Shown here: positions 15,541 to 23,286 of the stretch, in pieces
Numbering within the stretch: position 1 is the first letter of the stretch
How the letters are laid out: every line of letters begins with the position of its first letter
Assembly: GCA_026389895.1 (NCBI GenBank)
Contig: JAPLGZ010000567.1
Coordinates: 1 to 32,951, forward strand
Source of the DNA: Chloroflexota bacterium
GTDB taxonomy: Bacteria; Chloroflexota; Anaerolineae; Caldilineales; Caldilineaceae
Length of the DNA: 32,951 nt
Direction of reading: 5' to 3'
Program-made: the position numbers and the translations under genes
The notes under the pieces: model-generated
Databases searched by the model: none
The model's input: the letters and a program-made list of their open reading frames with translations, nothing else
Told to the model about the DNA's origin: nothing

Positions 15541-15625
15541 AGCGTGATGCGTGAGATAGGACCGACTATTTAGTCAACTTTCACTCATTACTCATCACTT
15601 ATTACTTATCACTCCTCACGCTTCA
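15541..15625. repeat. heptad repeat array between the NTF2-like gene and ogt
   Basis: About 15582-15625 reads on the minus strand as GCGTGAG, GAGTGAT, AAGTAAT, AAGTGAT, GAGTAAT, GAGTGAA. The partial left arm (15541-15560) is GCGTGAT, GCGTGAG. The stop codon of the NTF2-like gene (TGA, 15616-15618) lies inside the first heptads. The heptamers resemble those inside the B12 riboswitch. Confidence 0.7.
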
Positions 15626-16002
15626 TAACGCCGAATAAACGACGCTCGATAGACCAATCCGTCGCGCAATTCGTGAATGGCCAGTGCGGTGAGGGTCTGT
15701 CCGCCATCAAATCCGGTAATCAATTCTCGGTCAATCACCACATTGTCCAAAACGGTACGCGTCTGAACGACCATATGCAAGTTGGGGTTTTCGCTGAATC
15801 GTCTGCGGTACAATTCGCGGTTTGCGGCATAACCGCTGGCCAATACTTCGTCATTTTCATAAAGTCGGGTCACAATATCAGGGGCAAAGCAAGCACAGAA
15901 CGCCTCTAAATCTCGGCGATTGTAGGCTTCCATCTGCCGTTGGATCACGGCACCGGGGTCAGTGCCAGGGTCAGTGCCGAGATCAGTGATCATTTTGCTC
16001 AT
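15616..16002 (-). CDS. NTF2-like / SnoaL-like nuclear-transport-factor-fold protein
   Basis: ATG at 16002 has GAGGAG six bases upstream; 128 residues. After a short Asp/Thr/Gly head comes VIQRQMEAYNRRDLEAFCACFAPDI in pieces, the usual first helix of SnoaL-like domains. It ends with LTALAIHELRDGLVYRASFIRRYE, the usual last beta strands. Such proteins are small cytoplasmic cone-shaped folds acting as isomerases or ligand binders; the substrate is unknown. The head carries a tandem GTDPGTDPG from three 12-base repeats (about 15954-15990). The stop lies within a heptad repeat array. Confidence 0.8.
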   Translation of the reverse strand: MSKMITDLGTDPGTDPGAVIQRQMEAYNRRDLEAFCACFAPDIVTRLYENDEVLASGYAANRELYRRRFSENPNLHMVVQTRTVLDNVVIDRELITGFDGGQTLTALAIHELRDGLVYRASFIRRYEA

Positions 16003-16285
16003 ATCCGCTCCTCTCGCTGGTTGGTTGAAAAATGACAATTGCGAGTATAGTGCCGAATTGTGATGGAACGAAATTTTAATTTGCACAAAAGTTCACGTGA
16101 TGCGAGAATTTCTCCTATAACAATGCGTATAGTCGCACCTGGCCAAAGGGAACCGGCGCGTGCCTGTCAGACGACACATGCAACTTTGCGCTAAAAAGCG
16201 GCGTATTGGTGAGTAAGAAAGATGATCGAACAAGGTCTATTTCGTGCGATGGATGCACGAATTTTGAAAAAGAGGGATAACGACG

Positions 16286-16471
16286 ATGCAAGGTGAACAT
16301 AAATTACAACGCCAAAATGCTGTAATTGCCGGTGTGTGCGGTGGCTTGGGTGAATATTTTGGCGTTAAGCCACTTTGGTTCCGAATAGGCTTTTTACTCT
16401 TTACGCTGCCCGGTGGCGTACCGGGTCCACTGCTCTATTTGGTGCTGTGGGTGCTGGTGCCAAAGCGCTAG
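16286..16471 (+). CDS. PspC-domain small membrane protein
   Basis: The 61-residue protein is a single PspC domain: KLQRQNAVIAGVCGGLGEYF, then WFRIGFLLF and one transmembrane stretch ending LVLWVLVPKR. In enterobacteria PspC is a phage-shock sensor; stand-alone short versions are common in other phyla and their role is not defined. GAGGGATAACGACG precedes the ATG at acceptable spacing. No pspA or pspB is nearby. Convergent with the flavin reductase gene. Confidence 0.88.
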   Translation: MQGEHKLQRQNAVIAGVCGGLGEYFGVKPLWFRIGFLLFTLPGGVPGPLLYLVLWVLVPKR

Positions 16472-16521
16472 ACTGCATCACCAATAAAATTTGCCGCCGA
16501 TTATTCGGTTAGGCTGACAGG

Positions 16522-16554
16522 TCAAGGGGGATAGGCATGCCTAATCCCCCTTGA
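16522..16554. terminator. inverted repeat between pspC-like and flavin reductase genes
   Basis: TCAAGGGGGAT (16522-16532) and its inverse (16544-16554) flank the palindrome AGGCATGCCT. It sits three bases after the flavin reductase stop and about 50 after the pspC-like stop. It could end both convergent transcripts, and shares its AGGCATGCCT centre with the palindrome at 10228-10275. Confidence 0.7.
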
Positions 16555-16556
16555 TT

Positions 16557-17060
16557 TCATTTGAGCTCTAAGGGTTGCTCGGCTAGCTCTCGCCACTTGC
16601 GATTGTAATACAAAATGGGCGCGCCTTCTTTACGGGCAGATGTAGCCATCACCTCGCCAACAAAAATCGTATGATCACCGGCCATATAGGCGGCGCGCAC
16701 TTCACAATCTAACCAACCTAATACGCCTGGCAAGAGGGGAGAACCGGTTACAGCTGTTTCCCACGCAATCCCTTGAAAACGATCGACAATCTCTGGAAAC
16801 ATGCCCGCAAAGCGCATGCCCCATGCTTGATGCTCAATCCCCAAGATGTTGACGGCAAATGTGCCACTCGTTTCAATGGCTTGGTGTGTATGTAATTTTT
16901 TGTTGATACAGACCAAAATTTGGGGCGGATGTAAGCTCAAGCTGGCAAATGAACTGGCCGTAATCCCCGTTGGTTCACCATCAACCAAGGTAGTCACCAC
17001 CGTGACCCCGCTGGCCCAATGTGCCATAGTTTCTCGGAAAACTTGTGGATCGATAGTCAT
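16557..17060 (-). CDS. flavin reductase family protein (FMN-binding split barrel)
   Basis: At 167 residues it matches the flavin_Reduct family. MAHWASGVTVVTT, GITASSFASLSLHPPQILVCINKK in pieces, FAVNIL, a central LGWLDCEV and GDHTIFVGEV are all present. Relatives use NAD(P)H to reduce FMN or FAD for a partner monooxygenase, or are flavin-dependent oxidoreductases themselves. ATG at 17060 with AAGGA seven bases upstream, and a TATAAT-like -10 at 17102-17107. No monooxygenase is nearby, so the partner is unknown. Confidence 0.9.
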   Translation of the reverse strand: MTIDPQVFRETMAHWASGVTVVTTLVDGEPTGITASSFASLSLHPPQILVCINKKLHTHQAIETSGTFAVNILGIEHQAWGMRFAGMFPEIVDRFQGIAWETAVTGSPLLPGVLGWLDCEVRAAYMAGDHTIFVGEVMATSARKEGAPILYYNRKWRELAEQPLELK

Positions 17061-17343
17061 ATTGATTCCTTGCTTTGCTATATTGGCAATTTTACAACTC
17101 TATTATATACGTTTCTTGACGACGAAGTAATATTTAGAGGGGAGAAAAACGCACAACGAAGCCCGATCTGCGCCAACTGAACCGTGAAATTGGTTAGCCG
17201 TTTTGTGAGAATTCGTTGACGTTTGTTACAATGACCTTAATCAATCTTGGCGCATGCCATTTCTGTGTGAAATAAATCATCTAAGGTTTATCTACGCGCA
17301 CTGATACGAGCACGGAACATAAACCTTGATAAATATATAGCTA

Positions 17344-17382
17344 TTGAATCTGTATTTTGAATCTGTATTTTGAATCTATAAC
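17344..17382. repeat. 13-base tandem repeat, about three units, upstream of a small gene
   Basis: TTGAATCTGTATT occurs twice exactly in tandem and a third time in degenerate form, ending about 20 bases before the next start codon. The remainder of the 17061-17402 gap holds only the -10 of the flavin reductase gene and a weak TTGTGA/TACAAT promoter candidate near 17203-17232 on the plus strand. Confidence 0.6.
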
Positions 17383-17402
17383 GTGTGGGAGCATCTTTTC
17401 TC

Positions 17403-17690
17403 ATGAAAGCAACGCTTTACATGCAGGGCAAAAAGAAACCGGTTGCGATTTTAGATGAAGTGAACATTATTCAGATGAATGACAACCACAAAGCCAGCCC
17501 GTTGCGGATTACCTACAAAACGCAACAGTTTAATGCGGGCAAGACTATGCTGGAATTGTACCGTGACGAAAAATTGACGCTTAAGTTAGATGATGGGCGC
17601 GATGCTAGTGTGCTTTTGCAACATTCCAGCCTCGATATGCATGGCTTCTCTGTCGGTGTCTTGCGCGTCTTAGACGGGTTAACCGTCTAG
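17403..17690 (+). CDS. small hypothetical protein, 95 residues
   Basis: Not recognised. The start at ATG 17403 is preferred over GTG 17385 because GGAG lies upstream. The chain alternates short polar and hydrophobic strands (ATLYMQGKKKPVAILDEV, LRITYKTQQF, LTLKLDDGRDASVLLQ), suggesting a small beta-barrel or sandwich, with no signal peptide or membrane helix. Codon use matches neighbouring genes and a clear terminator follows at 17733, so it is a believable independent gene. Length and strand content are compatible with an OB- or PilZ-like fold, but no motif proves it. Confidence 0.75.
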   Translation: MKATLYMQGKKKPVAILDEVNIIQMNDNHKASPLRITYKTQQFNAGKTMLELYRDEKLTLKLDDGRDASVLLQHSSLDMHGFSVGVLRVLDGLTV

Positions 17691-17732
17691 CCCGCAACGT
17701 ATCAAGCATGAAGTATTGACCCTCATCCGTGC

Positions 17733-17773
17733 AAAATGCCAACCCTGTGCAGGTGCAGATGGTTGGCATTTTT
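17733..17773 (+). terminator. intrinsic terminator
   Basis: AAAATGCCAACC (17733-17744) and its exact inverse GGTTGGCATTTT (17761-17772) form a 12-bp stem followed by T residues. It ends the transcript of the small gene 17403-17690. Confidence 0.88.
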
Positions 17774-17827
17774 GATTTGTTGCTCGTTTGATTTATTGCT
17801 GGATAGCCTAGTTCGATAAAGTTAATT

Positions 17828-18352
17828 ATGGATGAATCTACCTTAACCCAACCTGCTGTTCCGCCCACTCCGGCGCGCCGCAAACGAAATCGCACCTTGT
17901 TCTGGCCCGGTTTTGCCGCAGGTTTTTTGCTGCTCAGCCTACTAAGTTGTGGCGGGCTGGCCATGACCATGGGGTTGGATCGCATCAATTTAACCAGCCT
18001 GCAAGAAGGCGATCCCGCATGGACGCCTCAACCCGCCACACCCACTGTCGAAGGTGCGCAGGCGGCGGAGCCAGATTCTAACGCCACGCCGGATCAAGCC
18101 AGCGGCGCCTTTCGGATCGGTGAAACGGTGCGTAATATCACAAATAGCCCCGTCAATATTCGCCAGTCACCCGGTTATCTAGGCAAGTTGCCGAGTGATG
18201 TGATCAATGTAATCCGGCCCGGCGATACCATCGAGATCATCGCCGGCCCCAGTCCTGGGGATAAGCTGACCTGGTGGCGGATCCGTTACAATGGCACCGA
18301 AGGCTGGGTAGCCGAAGCCACCGCCAGCAACGTCCAGATTTTGGGCAAATAG
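17828..18352 (+). CDS. membrane-anchored SH3-domain protein
   Basis: The 174-residue protein has a short cytoplasmic head with RRKR, one transmembrane segment (about 24-48) and a Thr/Pro/Ala-rich linker. A bacterial SH3 domain follows (about 95-170): VNIRQSPGYLGK, GDTIEIIAGPS and WWRIRYNGTEGWVAEA. Such domains bind peptidoglycan or cell-wall peptides, so it likely sits on the outer face of the membrane. It lies 66 bases before the helicase gene on the same strand and may be co-transcribed with it, though the functions look unrelated. Confidence 0.85.
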   Translation: MDESTLTQPAVPPTPARRKRNRTLFWPGFAAGFLLLSLLSCGGLAMTMGLDRINLTSLQEGDPAWTPQPATPTVEGAQAAEPDSNATPDQASGAFRIGETVRNITNSPVNIRQSPGYLGKLPSDVINVIRPGDTIEIIAGPSPGDKLTWWRIRYNGTEGWVAEATASNVQILGK

Positions 18353-18418
18353 GTAAGTACGAAATGCGGAATGGTATCGCAATCCACTTGGCATGATTCA
18401 AGCCTGAGCGGGTAAGAA

Positions 18419-20851
18419 ATGACAAACCTAATTCAAAACAGTACAACGCCCCAAGACCATCAACGCGCCGCGAGCAACGCCGGTACGCCGCGTCCAGATG
18501 GATCCCATGAATTCCGCACACTGCATTCCTTTACCCCGCGCCCTGCCCAAGCGCGCGTGCTTGAATACAGCGGCGGCCCGATGGGCATTATGGCCGTGCC
18601 AGGCAGTGGCAAAACCTTTACCCTGAGCCTGTTGGCGGCGCGCTTAGTGGAACGATTGGCCGGTGAAGGCAAGCTGGACGACCGCGAAATCTTGATCGTT
18701 ACCTTTACCAACAGCGCCGTCGAAAACTTCCGCAGCCGCATTGGCAATTTTGTGCGCCAGGAGCAGGGCTTGCTCCCCGGCGTTGGCTACCGTGTGCGCA
18801 CGTTGCACGGCCTGGCACATGACATTGTGCGTGAACGGCCGGGTTTGGTGGGGTTGAGCGAAGATTTTGACATTATCGACGAGCGCACAGCCACCGAAAC
18901 CAAACGTGACGCCGTGCTCAGCTATTTGCGCCAACACCCCGAAGCGTTCGCCTCTTATATTCACCCCGATTTCCTGGCAAATTTTCGGCGTATTGAAAAA
19001 TATGTGATCGAAGATGCGATCGATATCGCCAACACGACCATTCGGGTGGCCAAAGAATTGCGCGTTCAGCCGCATGAATTGCTGGCGAAACTGCGCAAAC
19101 AATCCGGCACCTGGCCGCTGTTAGACTTTGGTCTGCGCATTTACGCCGATTATCAACGTAGTCTCTTTATGCGCGGCGCCGTGGATTTTGACGATCTGAT
19201 CGTGCTCGCTTTGCAGGCGCTTGATGCCGATAGCAACTACCTGGAACGTCTACAAACGCGTTGGCCCTATGTCCTTGAGGACGAAGCCCAAGATTCCGGT
19301 TCGCTCCAAGAAAATATGTTACGCAAGCTCACCGCTGGTCATAGCAATTGGGTGCGCGTGGGCGATCCGAACCAAGCGATCAACACCACCTTCACCAGCG
19401 CCGACACCCGTTTTTTGCAAGACTTTGTCGTCCATTATGTCGATCAGGCGCGCGATCTGCCCAACTCTGGCCGCTGCGCCCAGCCCATTATCGACCTGGC
19501 GAACTATCTGATCGATTGGTCCAGCCAACAGCACCCCCATTTGCCCAAACATATGGCGCTCGCCCCGCCCTACATGCAACCGACGCCGCTGGGCGATCCG
19601 CAACCCAATCCCGCGCCGGGCAACCCCGCCGTCTACCTGTTCGACCGCGCCATGACACCCGAAGAAGAGAGCCATATTGTCGTGGCGAGCTTGCAACGTT
19701 GGTTGCCGCAAAACCCCGAGAAGACTGTGGCCGTACTTGTGCCCGAAAATAGCCGAGGCTTTCACCTGACCGAAGCCTTGCAAAATGCGCAGCTGCCTTT
19801 TGATGACAGCTTGTTGCGCTCAGCCAGCGCTACGCGCGCCGCGGCACAAGCGCTTTCCACGATTCTTAGCTATATTACCCACCCGCAAGAGACCCGCTAT
19901 TTAGAGCCGGTGTGGAGCGAAGTCTGGTGGCCGCGCCAGAGCGCGGAGTGGGCCATGCGCAATACGGAAGCAGATCCGTTCGCAAATTCGGCTGCGACGG
20001 ATGGGCAGCGCAAAGCAGAGGGTGTCAATCGCAAATCTGAATTACCCGAACCAATCGTCACCTTTGGCCGGGCGCTGGCGCGCATGAGCGAACCAGAAGC
20101 CTTTCTCTTTCCCAGCAAAACGGACTGGCTCAATTCGATCACCTGGTTGGATGAATTTGAAGGTATGCGCGAATTGGCCGAAAAGTTTCGCACCGATCTG
20201 CGCCGTTGGACGGCGGCGATTGTGTTGCCCGTGGACGAACTGCTGCTCACGCTGGGCAACGACCTCTTTACCAAACCGAGTGATCTGGCCTTGACCCATC
20301 GTTTGGCGATTTTGTTGAAAAAATTGGGTGAAGAGAACCCAACCTATCGTTTGCCCGAATTAGCCGCCGAATTAGACAACATTGCGCAAAACAAACGGCG
20401 CATTCTGGGCTTTAATGAAGATAGTCAGGGTTACGTGCCCAAGCCCGGCCAGATCACGGTGGCGACGATGCACGCTGCCAAGGGGCTGGAGTGGGATCGG
20501 GTCTATTTGCTGGCCGTGAATAATTTCGGCTTTCCCAGCGGCAGTTTGGGCGACAAATATCGGGGCGAGCGCTGGTATGTGCGCGATAGCCAGAATTTGG
20601 TGGCCGAGACTGAAGAGCAGGTGCGCCAATTGCACATGGGCACGCTCGATGATTTTATCCCCGGCAAAGCGACCGAAAAAGCCCGCTTGGCCGTGGCCGC
20701 CGAACGCCTGCGCCTGCTCTATGTCGGCATCACCCGCGCCCGCTGCGAGCTGATCATGATGTACAATGTGGGCCGCAACGCCGAACGCGATCCCAACCAG
20801 CCAGCCGTCGCGTTTGAGGCGCTGCGCCAGTTTGTGCATGCGAAAAAGTAA
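18419..20851 (+). CDS. UvrD/Rep/PcrA-type superfamily 1 DNA helicase
   Basis: The 810 residues carry the SF1A motifs in order. They are the Q motif (RPAQARVLEY, 41-50), Walker A AVPGSGKT (59-66), motif Ia (VTFTNSAVENF), motif II DEAQD (about 286), motif III VGDPNQAI and motif V (ATMHAAKGLEWDRVYL). Motif VI (RLLYVGITRARCEL, near 765) is last. It unwinds DNA 3' to 5' with ATP, in repair or replication restart. The first 35 residues are low-complexity. The 2B region is shorter and more divergent than in UvrD or PcrA proper, with a Pro-rich insertion (LGDPQPNPAPGNPAVYLF). The C-terminus stops just after motif VI, without the Tudor-like tail of PcrA. Family certain; orthology to uvrD or pcrA uncertain. 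Confidence 0.92.
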   Translation: MTNLIQNSTTPQDHQRAASNAGTPRPDGSHEFRTLHSFTPRPAQARVLEYSGGPMGIMAVPGSGKTFTLSLLAARLVERLAGEGKLDDREILIVTFTNSAVENFRSRIGNFVRQEQGLLPGVGYRVRTLHGLAHDIVRERPGLVGLSEDFDIIDERTATETKRDAVLSYLRQHPEAFASYIHPDFLANFRRIEKYVIEDAIDIANTTIRVAKELRVQPHELLAKLRKQSGTWPLLDFGLRIYADYQRSLFMRGAVDFDDLIVLALQALDADSNYLERLQTRWPYVLEDEAQDSGSLQENMLRKLTAGHSNWVRVGDPNQAINTTFTSADTRFLQDFVVHYVDQARDLPNSGRCAQPIIDLANYLIDWSSQQHPHLPKHMALAPPYMQPTPLGDPQPNPAPGNPAVYLFDRAMTPEEESHIVVASLQRWLPQNPEKTVAVLVPENSRGFHLTEALQNAQLPFDDSLLRSASATRAAAQALSTILSYITHPQETRYLEPVWSEVWWPRQSAEWAMRNTEADPFANSAATDGQRKAEGVNRKSELPEPIVTFGRALARMSEPEAFLFPSKTDWLNSITWLDEFEGMRELAEKFRTDLRRWTAAIVLPVDELLLTLGNDLFTKPSDLALTHRLAILLKKLGEENPTYRLPELAAELDNIAQNKRRILGFNEDSQGYVPKPGQITVATMHAAKGLEWDRVYLLAVNNFGFPSGSLGDKYRGERWYVRDSQNLVAETEEQVRQLHMGTLDDFIPGKATEKARLAVAAERLRLLYVGITRARCELIMMYNVGRNAERDPNQPAVAFEALRQFVHAKK

Positions 20852-20978
20852 AAAAGACGAGTTTTAGAGTCAATTACTGATATCTGCACCGATCTAGAAT
20901 TGGTGGCTATGCTTTTAGATCTTGAAGAATCTGTTCAATTTGTGGCTTGAGCGGTGGTATTTCTTGGTTCGCTACTTC

Positions 20979-21257
20979 TCAGATCACTTCCAGGCGTAGC
21001 TGAAAATATTCATGGCTCACCACATTGCGCAACGCAATGATCTGCCGCCAGGGTAGCGTTACATAGCGGGCTTTCAATTCTGGGCTGATGTGACTTGCAG
21101 CTTCACCAATGATTTCGAGGATGCGCTCGACTGATAGCTGGGTCTTGCGATCTTGCAAATAGCCAGCATAGTCCATGTCGCCGCCTATAAATTCAATCAG
21201 CCAAGTAATCGCTTGTACCATGTGGGCGAGTCGCTCGGCGTCACTAGGTTGTGGCAT
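20979..21257 (-). CDS. hepT: HepT-like HEPN RNase toxin, truncated by TGA at a usual Trp position
   Basis: Residues 1-92 carry the HEPN core with the catalytic R-x4-H-x-Y motif in RNVVSHEYF. HepT is an RNase toxin neutralised by MntA-mediated AMPylation of that Tyr. The gene overlaps mntA by 14 bases, as usual for this pair. Directly after LRLEVI the frame meets TGA (20979-20981) and then stays open for 23 codons (EVANQEIPPLKPQIEQ, then ILQDLKA) to a TAG at 20907. That tail is the normal HepT C-terminus and the TGA stands where relatives have Trp. A single-base nonsense change (or sequencing error) therefore removed the last helix. The catalytic motif remains, so activity is possible but doubtful. 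The full frame would be 20907-21257. Confidence 0.88.
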   Translation of the reverse strand: MPQPSDAERLAHMVQAITWLIEFIGGDMDYAGYLQDRKTQLSVERILEIIGEAASHISPELKARYVTLPWRQIIALRNVVSHEYFQLRLEVI

Positions 21258-21567
21258 GCGTTTTGCTTACATCCTCATAGAGAACAACTAAATCTTTCGT
21301 CATACCATCTCGCACGAATTGATAAGGGATGACTATTTCCTCAACGAGCAGATCGATCTTTAACCCCAGCGCGTCTTCCATTGTATGCTTAACGTCGAGC
21401 ATTTCAAACAGGCTGATATGGCGGCCAAAACGCGCGTATAGATCGACATCGCTGTCTGGGTAAGCCTCTCCTCGTGCATAAGAGCCAAAGAGAGCCAAAT
21501 AGATAGCGCCATGTTTCCTGGCAATTTCGATCAATTTCTGCTTATTTAGAACAGGCTCTTTGACCAT
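21244..21567 (-). CDS. mntA: MntA-like nucleotidyltransferase antitoxin
   Basis: The 107-residue minimal nucleotidyltransferase has the signature LFGSYARGE followed by DSDVDLYARF, i.e. GSx10DxD with metal-binding Asp residues. A third acidic position lies in LGLKIDLLVEE. MntA-type antitoxins transfer AMP from ATP to the HEPN toxin Tyr. It precedes hepT with a 14-base overlap, giving the canonical antitoxin-toxin order and coupling. ATG at 21567. The motif is intact, so the antitoxin appears functional even though HepT is shortened. Confidence 0.92.
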   Translation of the reverse strand: MVKEPVLNKQKLIEIARKHGAIYLALFGSYARGEAYPDSDVDLYARFGRHISLFEMLDVKHTMEDALGLKIDLLVEEIVIPYQFVRDGMTKDLVVLYEDVSKTHATT

Positions 21568-21658
21568 AATAGTTAAGTGTCCACTTTCGTATTTTTACCC
21601 CATGTTATAGGTACTACCATAGTATCTCACGTTACTCCGAGGTGGGCAAGGATTGGAA

Positions 21659-21889
21659 TCATCGTGCTATCTCTGTAGGTTTCTTACCCGGTTGGAGAAT
21701 CAGAAAAGCCAGCGCGCCGAACACGGGCACAAAAAGAATCACTATTACCCATAATACTGTCTCCAAACTGGGTAGCCCGATTTTGCGCAGACGCAGCAAT
21801 GTGACCAATGCCAGGATTGGCCAACTAGACAGCAAGAGCAACAACACCGCGTTGATCGCATAAGCAAACAGTAGACCTGAATTTTGCAT
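21659..21889 (-). CDS. PLDc_N-domain small membrane protein
   Basis: The 76-residue protein has two transmembrane segments (about 6-32 and 43-65) and the PLDc_N pattern VLWVIVILFVPVFGALAFLIL near the C-terminus. This domain usually precedes phospholipase D/cardiolipin synthase but often occurs alone in short membrane proteins of unknown role. ATG at 21889 is preceded by AAGG. It sits 29 bases after the gene at 21919 in the same direction, so co-transcription is likely. Confidence 0.82.
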   Translation of the reverse strand: MQNSGLLFAYAINAVLLLLLSSWPILALVTLLRLRKIGLPSLETVLWVIVILFVPVFGALAFLILQPGKKPTEIAR

Positions 21890-21918
21890 AATTCTTACCT
21901 TATTTGTAGAGCAGCAAT

Positions 21919-22707
21919 TTACAGTTGAAACATGTAGCCTAATCTATCACGTTTGCCCTCTCCTTTTTGCATTTTGTCTTGATATTCCGCTCTGGCCTGA
22001 TAGACGCCAGCGATGTCACCGTTGAGTCTTGTAAAGAACAAATGAAGATCTTGATCTGTTTTCAAATCACCGCGGTCAATGCCACTACTTAATATCATCA
22101 GCTTATCAATCGTCGAAGGGGCAGCGGGGTTATATTCGCCATTTTCAAGTAGGCGCTGGAACCATTTCTTTTGCAAGATTTTAGCTAAGTCCCCCGGCGT
22201 ACCCTGGGCTAAGCGGAAAACCATGCGATACTCCGTTGGGCCAAGCGCAGTTTCTTCTGCCCCCTCAAAGGTTGTTACGCCAAAAAATTGGGCAAAGCGG
22301 TTATCATCAACCCCAATACCCACCATGACAATCCCTTCGTCAAAGCGGGCACGCAACCAGCTAACATCCGTTTTAGAAGCATCGTCCAGGGCCTTGGCAT
22401 CAATGAGCAAGGCGTCTAGTGGGCGTTTTTGGGCAGCCACTTGGACCGCCTGCCAATCGGCCAATCGAATAATATTTTCTGCTTGCATTTTCTCAGGGGT
22501 AAGGCTTCCCTTGGGCGTTGCATCCAGTGCAAGTCGAATGATATAAGGTGTGGCTGGCATCGTCACTGGATGGGCGATGGCTTGCCTAGTGGTAGCGTAG
22601 CCGACAGTTAGCCAATAGCCGCCGATCAAAGCAAACATGCCCACGATAATCGTTACCCAATACTGCAAACTAAATCTTTGAATAGACGATTCTCCTTTCT
22701 CAAACAC
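21919..22707 (-). CDS. single-pass membrane protein of unknown function
   Basis: Not recognised. The 262 residues start with a basic head, one transmembrane helix (about 15-38, VTIIVGMFALIGGYW) and an exported or membrane-facing domain. The domain alternates helices and strands (RPLDALLIDAKALDD, RARFDEGIVMVGIGVDDNRFAQFFGV), resembling the flavodoxin-like arrangement of a small alpha/beta domain. The start is uncertain: GTG at 22707 lacks a ribosome binding site. AAAGGAG occurs eight bases before an ATT codon at 22683, which would put the start right before the membrane helix. Two bases in the neighbourhood suggest nothing broken. It is the upstream partner of the PLDc_N gene. Confidence 0.7.
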   Translation of the reverse strand: MFEKGESSIQRFSLQYWVTIIVGMFALIGGYWLTVGYATTRQAIAHPVTMPATPYIIRLALDATPKGSLTPEKMQAENIIRLADWQAVQVAAQKRPLDALLIDAKALDDASKTDVSWLRARFDEGIVMVGIGVDDNRFAQFFGVTTFEGAEETALGPTEYRMVFRLAQGTPGDLAKILQKKWFQRLLENGEYNPAAPSTIDKLMILSSGIDRGDLKTDQDLHLFFTRLNGDIAGVYQARAEYQDKMQKGEGKRDRLGYMFQL

Positions 22708-22840
22708 TGTTCAGCGCGACAAAAATACCTGAAAACTTAGTTTGTGACACAACAACTATGAAAATTTGTTTGAAATTTATTTTCTGAAAGTTGTAGATTT
22801 TCCCTGTAGAAGGTTTCGACGAGTTTTACTGAATCTTATG

Positions 22841-23110
22841 ACTGCACAAGCACATAACCGATATCGATGGTTGTCATTGTCGCAGGGAAAAGCGAACCTG
22901 TGACCCTAGAAGAATCCCTAGGGTTTGTCCGCAGAGTCAGCTGATGAATCAGAAATTAGACTATGCGCTTTGGCCCACAGTGCGGCCTCGACGCGTGAAT
23001 TGACCTGCAACTTTGCCAACAGATTTTTCAGATGAAATTCTATTATTTTTTCGGACAGGGCAAGCGACAGCGCCATGGCCTTATTGCCTAATCCCTGTAC
23101 AAGCAAATGC
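22841..23110. repeat. duplicated LuxR-remnant segment, copy A
   Basis: About 270 bases here are repeated in direct orientation at 28764-29030, with many substitutions and small indels. Shared landmarks are ACCGATATCGATGG, a small CCTAG hairpin, GCGCTTTGGCCCACAG and AGATTTTTCAGATGAAATTC. The duplicated block covers the end of a LuxR-type HTH gene plus about 75 bases downstream. Confidence 0.75.
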
Positions 23111-23235
23111 GGCACATCCTGTTCGCGTTTAGCCAGTTTGTTAGGCGTCACGGGCACGGCTGGGCTCAGGAGTAGGTTGATTGCGCGATTGAAGCGTGAT
23201 GAGACATTCGAACACGCGGCTAAAGGATCAGCCAC
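22918..23235 (-). pseudogene. truncated LuxR-family HTH remnant, copy A
   Basis: Only the DNA-binding half survives: KLAKREQDVPHLLVQGLGNKAMALSLALSEKIIEFHLKNL in pieces, then AKLQVNSRVEAALWAKA, the four-helix LuxR/GerE fold. The receiver part is missing. The frame begins with GTG at 23235 inside a perfect inverted repeat, so the gene seems cut by that element. The recognition helix is degraded relative to the intact paralogue at 32151 (GLGNKAMAL against GLSNKAIAR). It could still make a 105-residue HTH protein, but its start has no ribosome binding site. Best read as decaying. Confidence 0.7.
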
Positions 23236-23276
23236 AGAACTTGCATGTGCAATTCGCGCAAGTTCTGTGGCTGATC
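23226..23276. repeat. perfect 19-bp inverted repeat at the broken end of LuxR copy A
   Basis: GATCAGCCACAGAACTTGC (23226-23244) and its exact inverse (23258-23276) flank a 13-base loop. A degenerate single arm of the same sequence (GCGCTAATTCTGTGACTGA) occurs at about 26061-26079. It lies ten bases after the stop of the lipoprotein gene at 23287 and may act as its 3' hairpin. Confidence 0.8.
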
Positions 23277-23286
23277 TACCCCATAA

